The notes below the pieces were generated by a model. The model was given only the letters and a program-made list of their open reading frames with translations, did not search any database and was not told the DNA's origin. 50,861 bases of DNA from Pigoraptor vietnamica (taxonomy: Eukaryota; Opisthokonta; Filasterea): NCBI GenBank assembly GCA_943704525.1, contig CALSCQ010002177.1, forward strand, positions 1 to 50,861, read 5' to 3'. Both the position numbers and the translations under genes were made by a program. Shown here in pieces: positions 45,461 to 50,861 of the stretch; within the stretch, counting starts at the first letter, position 1; each line of letters begins with the position of its first letter.

Positions 45461-48400
45461 TTAGTACCTGTTCATCACTCTGTCGGCGTATTTCTTCCGG
45501 TCGTAATCGCCGATGAACCGGCCGTGCATTCGTATGAAATCGGAGAACATCCGCCGCATCATGTTGGTCTGCGCGCGAATGTAGTGCGTCCCTTGTTAAT
45601 ATATGGGTCAAGAGTATTCTACTAGGGCACCGACACAGAATGCGAACTTATACGGCTGTGTCTGGGTTAGTAATCAGCCATGACACGCGCAGCACACTGT
45701 AGTTTGTCGAACAGGGCGAATCTTCAACGGGACATTGCTGAAGCACTGACTTTCCGGCTAAGAACACCAATAACATTATGGACAGGTTGCAGTACTGTAC
45801 CTTGATGCGCGTGCCCGTGTCGAGCATCCCCGGATAACAGTTGGCCTCCAGCAGCCACACGCGGTGCGTTGCGTCGGTGAGGAAATCCATCCCGAACAGA
45901 ATGTACCTGCAGTGTGCCGCGTGTGCCGGACGGTCAGGCGCTCGCAAATGTCAAAACAGCCGGCCGTAAGGCGGTTGCGTACAGTACGCGGTCATTAAAA
46001 TGGCAAGAACCGGGCACGGCCCCGGCCGTTCTCCGGCAGATCCAAACGCATTCAATCACCTCGGCACAGACAGTACCGACAGGCATGCTCACCGGTGGCT
46101 TTTCAGGTTGCTAGGATTGTCGATCTTGGGCAGAGTCAGCAGAAGCACCTGCGGAAGGAGCGGTCGCATGATACGCGTACGGTGCGGGTTTCTGCTTCAG
46201 TTGATTATGCGCAAAACTACACTGCTGCAATACAGTATCTGTTCGACCGTCCGCAATAAGGGCGGACCAAGTTGCCGGGACGCTGCGTTAAATTAACACA
46301 CCTTGATGACAGTGTCTCGTATCTGGGCGTACACGCTGTCCCACACGTCTCCCATGCCATCGCGAACGAGTTTGTCACGGTACCCTCGCAGGGACCTGCG
46401 AGTGAGAGCAGCAATGAATTTGCAATCAGATCCCTCGAACTGAACACACGCTGAGGGCATCGACACGTGCATGACACGGCGTCGGCACTTCTCGCGTCCA
46501 CGCAACGTCCACTGTCAGACACCCACCAAAAGTTGCCGTATGTCTCCATTTCCTGCTCCTTCGGGTCCTTGTAGAGCGGACAATTCTGCGCCAAAACAAG
46601 CGCACCTTTAATTAACAATTGGAGCATTGAGTACAGACAGGGCACACGGTAGCTCAACTGGCACGAATCTGATTAACGGTCATCGTCACAAACAGCGCCA
46701 AGTGAAACAAACGTCGTGAGAAACAGAAACCGACAACTGGCCACAAGCAATGCACAGCCGGATCCACCCGAACTGTCTCAATTTCGGCTGCGCCACGGCC
46801 GCTGACTCACGTTGTGCTGGAAGGGCGCGTTGTCGATTTGCATGCACGACTCGCCAAAGTGCGCTGGACCGCTCTTGTAACTGTGAATGCCGGATAAGCA
46901 TCAGACCACGCGCACGCTGGCACGCACAGTATAATACCAACCCAATCACATCACATCACACTAAATGAACAAACGCAAGGACTCCAGTGTGCTATCTCAA
47001 CCTCACTTCAAAATGCAGGATCGACACGTCTCTCAACAGGCGCGAAATTCGCTCACTGGCAGACCCCAAGCACTGCAGGAAACACCCACGGGATTGACGC
47101 GAACGTGACGTATCCGCTCTTCGCGATGTAGATGCGGAGGGGGTAGATGGAGTTGACGAGCACATACACGCGCATCGAGTGCTTGCGATCGCCGTTGTAG
47201 AGCAGCGGGTTGTGTATGTACCTGTCAGGCAGATCGCCGTGTCAAATAACGGCCGGCCTCGACCGAGCCGAGAGAACAATGGGTTATATGCGCGAGACAT
47301 CGGAGTTCGGGGACGTGGGCATCGGGAACGGGCGGTATTCAATCCGGCGGCGGCGGACAGTTGTGCCACGCATTTGAATCGCAAACCCGGTCCCTTCGCG
47401 CGCGCCTCCACTCACCGCTGCACCATCGCGAGTTCGCCTCCCATCTTCACCTTCATCTTGCCCATTGTATTATTGCGATCCGCGTAATTGTCCGCCTCGT
47501 CCTGCGCATGGCTGCCGTAAGAGGACTAGCAATGCAAGTGCCCGGTCCACTCAAGGGCGCATTCAGAATTGTGCCGCACTGACGATCGGATACAGCTTAC
47601 ATGCGAGTCAGCCGTTTGCTGCGGCCCACACACTGACACCGCAGAGTGTACAGCGATGCCTATTAACGTCAGGTCACTCACGTCCGAAGACCCGCTGACG
47701 TCCACGTCGGCCTGCGTGATGTTCGTGATGATCTCCTGCCCGCGCCCGCCCCACCGGTCCGCACGTTTCAGCAACCAATACGAGCCTGTCGCGAACGAAC
47801 GGGATACAGTAAGGGTGCGTTGAATTCCGCTGATTAAAGCAATTAATACGTCGTCAGCAGAGCGAGAATGCAGCCAATGTTAAGACGATGAATAGCACCG
47901 GCTGTCCGGAGTGCGAGAGAATGCGCGCGTCCCACCTGGATTTGCCTCCATTGCGGCCCTCAAGGACTCCTTTTCCGACGGCAGCTGAAAGCACTCGGGC
48001 GAGAAGACGAATCCCTGCGTTGCCGCACAGTCGCTGTGAGACAGCTAGTAGTGACAGGCCGAGGACATCGCCTTCATCAGCAGTCGCCGTAAGACCGCTA
48101 GTACTGACAGGCGAGGACATCGCCTTCTACAAAACAACTGCCACACTACAGCACAGCAACAGCCCAGGGAAAGGAGACTCGGCCGCACCTTTTGCCCGTA
48201 GTCCGCCCACGCCTGCTTCATGAGCTCGCACAGCTTGCCGCGGTGGCATATGACTGTACCGGGCATCCCAATCGCGTACTGCCACCGCTCCGTCGCAGCG
48301 GGAAATGTGTGCGTGGGGTAGCCGTTCGTGTACGACACCTTTGCGCAGTTCCACGCCCAATTCGCGATGAGCGACAACACGAGGACACCCACATTACACG

Positions 48401-48689
48401 CGACAGTTGCGACCACTCGTAGCACACTCGCGCCCTCCACTGCAAGCGCCAGTGACGATACGACTACACGTACCGTCCACCCTCCCGGCTCCTGCTCCGT
48501 CACTATCCTGAAGCCGTGTGCCTCGAATGTCTCCCTGATCCAGTGGCTCTGTGGGCCGACGGGACTCATGGGGATGTACAAGAATATCGGCGGGTTCCAG
48601 CCACTCGTCTCCGCTGCGCACGTGACGGTCAAAGTGAGCTGCGCCGGCGCGACGAGCGGCCGCAGTGGCGTGCACGGCTCGGACTGCAT
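45461..48689 (-). CDS. Tubulin-tyrosine-ligase-like (TTLL) enzyme
   Basis: An ATP-grasp ligase of the TTL family, which adds Tyr, Glu or Gly to protein chains, usually tubulin. Eleven exons; boundaries include 48689-48189, 47984-47936, 47785-47682, 47501-47416, 46148-46093, 45906-45815 and 45591-45461. Motifs in order: LYIPMSPVGPQSHWIRETFE, LPSEKESLRAAMEANPGSYW, LLKRADRWGGRGQEIITNI (ATP-binding Lys and Gly loop), MVQRYIHNPLLYNGDRKHSM, RVYVLVNSIYPLRIYI, GMDFLTDATHRVWLLEANCY (metal-binding Glu-Ala-Asn) and a C-terminal helix (MMRRMFSDFIRMHGRF). The last intron fits frame only with a GC donor (ACGG|GCACG). The 5' end is unresolved: 48689 is the first in-frame ATG, but an open hydrophobic frame extends upstream. 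The substrate is unknown. Confidence 0.8.
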
Positions 48690-48806
48690 CCATGCATGAG
48701 TAAGCAGGATATAACACACCGGCCACACCAAACTGAGTATCAGTGCGACACACACGCCGCCGGCAATACAGACACCGACATCGCGCTGTGCATGTCAGGC
48801 AGACTG

Positions 48807-49058
48807 CAGCCAAAACCCACTCAGCTTGCGCCACTTTTCCATTGAAAGCGCACGTGCGCCTTGCATTTCCGCCGGCACATCCACTGCATCTCTTCGGTAC
48901 TCGTCGTCCTCGGGCGATACTTCGTCCACTGCCGGTCGTCGCAGCGGTCCTCGCCATCCACTCACGAAGACGAAAGCGCCGACTGCGACCACCAGCATCG
49001 CGCACGCACGTGTCGCTGTCCGCAGGCCCCATCGGGGGTGCGGAAGGAGTGCACGCAT
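48807..49058 (-). other. Candidate 5' exon of the TTLL gene (signal anchor)
   Basis: An open frame beginning MRALLPHPRWGL carries a hydrophobic segment (ACAMLVVAVGAFVFVSGW) and then an acidic stretch (VDEVSPEDDEYRRDAVD). It ends at a stop 118 bp upstream of the assigned TTLL start. A donor such as GAA|gtatcg could join it to the in-frame hydrophobic segment before 48689, making a membrane-anchored TTLL. I could not settle the junction. Confidence 0.35.
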
Positions 49059-49085
49059 TGCGCACACATCAAGCAACAGCCACAC

Positions 49086-49696
49086 AGAGAGACATAGAGC
49101 CGTTGTCGTGCCGCTAGCATAGGTAGGTATTGGAGTCAGTCGCCCGCCTCCGTACCGCCCCCGGGCCGCTAGCCAACTGAAGCCGGCTCAGTCGGCTGCC
49201 GCCGGCACTTCCCCGACACAGCTGAATGCGGTCGCCGCCAGCGCGCAACGTGGCACTCAGAAATGTACGGTCGGATAGGAGATCCCCAGTGTCATGGCCA
49301 CAGCAGACATGGGCGCGCATATGATATGTACGTGGGACATGCACACACCAGCTGCGGTCCGTTTCGTCGATCACGTGACCAGACCCGTGAGCCAATCAGA
49401 ATGCAGCACATTGACAGCCCTGTCACTCAGACTGTCAATGAATTTATCCGAGATCTCGGCAGCGCAAACAATCCGCTCCACTTGAACAAGCTCGGCTCTC
49501 TCTCTTTGGGAGTGGCTGAAAACAACCGCAAACATAGAGTGCCTTTCTGTGAGAACACCTCCCACACACTCACGACGCACGCACGCACACATACGCACTC
49601 GCGTCCGACGCTGCCACAACAGCCCTCACTGGCGAATCGATTGAGAACAGCAAATTCGACTTGAAAAGGGACGGGCATCTCCCCGCCTTTCCAGCC
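49086..49696. promoter_or_regulatory. Divergent upstream region, TTLL / C2 gene
   Basis: About 600 bp without coding signal. Contains ATCACGTGAC (CACGTG at 49372-49377) and a CCAATCA box at about 49392, 300 bp before the C2-gene ATG. Confidence 0.45.
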
Positions 49697-50191
49697 ATGT
49701 CGAAGTCGTCCCCAAGGCTGTCGACGCACATGATCCCCACGCCCGCGATGCCCCCCGCGGGCACGCAGTGGCTCGTGTACAAGGCGACTCCGAAGCAGTT
49801 CTACTTCTGGTACAACAAGGACGGCGAGAGCGACATTCGCGTGTATGCTCCGAACGAGCTGCTCGAGAACGTGCCCATTCGGCGCTCCGGCGATGCCGGT
49901 GGTCACCGCGGGTCCCTCTTTAAGGCCGGCAGCCACGACCTCGCCGCCATGGTCTCCACAAAGTGAGTGCATGGGCGAGTGTTGTTGGGAGTGTGCGCTG
50001 TGCAGTTTAAAGCACGTGTGAATATGTCGCTTTGCCGGGCACTTTGACCTTGAGGCGCGTTATTAACTTTCGCCTTCCTCTGTGTCTCGTCTCCCTTCGC
50101 GTGTCAGCTTGACCGAGGCGGCCCCGAAGCCAATCAGCGGTCGGCTCAGCATTCAGGTGGGCTTTTCTCACGTGCTTTTGTTGGGTGATTT

Positions 50192-50241
<50 letters not shown>

Positions 50242-50804
50242 GCGGAGTGTCACGAAAGCGCTGATAGGCGCCACACTTGGGCGTTATGCAAGTTGTGCAG
50301 ACACTTAAAATGCGCACGCAAGGGCGTGCTGTGTTGGGCCCTGTTTGTGTCACATTGTGTGCGTATGTAAGTTATGTATGTTCACATGTACGAATGTGTG
50401 TGCGTGCGTTTGTGCAGGTGATTCGCGGGACCGACATACTTGGCTGCAATCGAAACGGCACCTCCGACCCCTTTTGCGTCATCAAGGTTGACGACAAGTG
50501 GGTCTCACTGGCTGCGTGTGCAAGTGTATTGAGCGTGTCGGTGTATTCGTGCGCGTGTGTGTTTGTGTGTTCGTGCGCGTGCGTGTGCAAGGCGTAAAAA
50601 GCATGCGTGTGTGTGTTCGTGCATCTCGCCTTTCAAACCGCTATATGTGATGTGCCGCACTTCCACTTCAAACACGGTGCTCAATGTGTTCGACCCCGTC
50701 TATGGTGCGGCATTAGGGGGACATACCCGCCACACACGCGCTGCCGCACGCACACGCGCCAGCGTACCACGAACCCCGACTGGTATGAGACATTCGACAT
50801 TGAG
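49697..50804 (+). CDS. C2-domain protein, 5' part only
   Basis: The N-terminal part of a gene running off the window end. Exons 49697-49962, 50108-50156, 50418-50497 (or to 50501) and 50763-50804. The first ~90 residues (TQWLVYKATPKQFYFWYNKD, VYAPNELLENVPIRR) are unassigned. A C2 domain then begins: GRLSIQVIRGTDILG, CNRNGTSDPFCVIKV (calcium-type Asp) and TTNPDWYETFDIE. C2 domains bind membrane lipids, often in a calcium-dependent way. Between VDDK and TTNPDW the usual 'K-x-[KR]-T' strand is missing, so a short exon between 50502 and 50762 was probably overlooked; the simplest in-frame join uses TGG|gtctca at 50502. The domain continues beyond the window. Confidence 0.75.
50194..50240. repeat. 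(GT)n tract in a C2-gene intron
   Basis: About 46 bp of GT repeats starting about 40 nt after the donor at 50157. Confidence 0.9.
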
Positions 50805-50861
50805 GTGGGTGCTAACTACTCTTGCCCGTCGTTTATTCTCCGCCGGAAGGCAGGGTGGGGG

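Overview
This is nuclear DNA of a GC-rich, intron-dense eukaryote, most likely a free-living flagellated protist. The evidence is short spliceosomal introns (about 60-400 nt, many near 100), no operons, long (GT)n/(CA)n tracts in introns and spacers, and a purely eukaryotic gene set that includes the centriolar/ciliary protein CEP131 and a tubulin-tyrosine-ligase-like enzyme. I cannot name the species. Gene models were built by hand from homology, reading-frame phase and GT/GC-AG splice signals. For nearly all complete genes the exon lengths sum to a multiple of three with consistent phases.

Layout. 0-11 kb holds four minus-strand genes in tandem: a Rab14 GTPase cut by the contig start, a DENND1/connecdenn RabGEF, a Dullard/CTDNEP1 phosphatase and an MBOAT lysophospholipid acyltransferase. 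11-26 kb alternates strands: an STK32/YANK kinase (+), a 13-exon protein with a HeLo/MLKL-like four-helix bundle and a CHORD-like zinc module (-), an AUP1-type acyltransferase (+), a bacterial-type GH42 beta-galactosidase (-), cathepsin C (+), a RhoGAP (+) and the 36-residue OST4 subunit (-). 26-35 kb has CEP131 (+), an SPT7/SUPT7L-like histone-fold protein (-) and an RRM protein (+). 35-51 kb has exocyst SEC5/EXOC2 (+), HOPS VPS41 (+), a TTL-family gene (-) and a C2-domain gene (+) cut by the window end.

Much of the set serves membrane traffic and lipid metabolism (Rab14, DENND1, SEC5, VPS41, AUP1, MBOAT, CTDNEP1, OST4) and lysosomal or sugar degradation (cathepsin C, GH42). From MBOAT onward most genes lie in divergent pairs with short shared upstream regions, and several convergent pairs nearly touch.

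Most notable are: (1) the HeLo/MLKL-like plus CHORD-like fusion, a candidate cell-death or immune-type effector architecture I do not recognise from described families; (2) a predicted 2-nt microexon that rebuilds the catalytic Asn-Ser-Trp motif of cathepsin C; (3) recurrent GC-AG introns, mostly starting GCACG; and (4) 5' splice sites in which A at +4 is the minority base.
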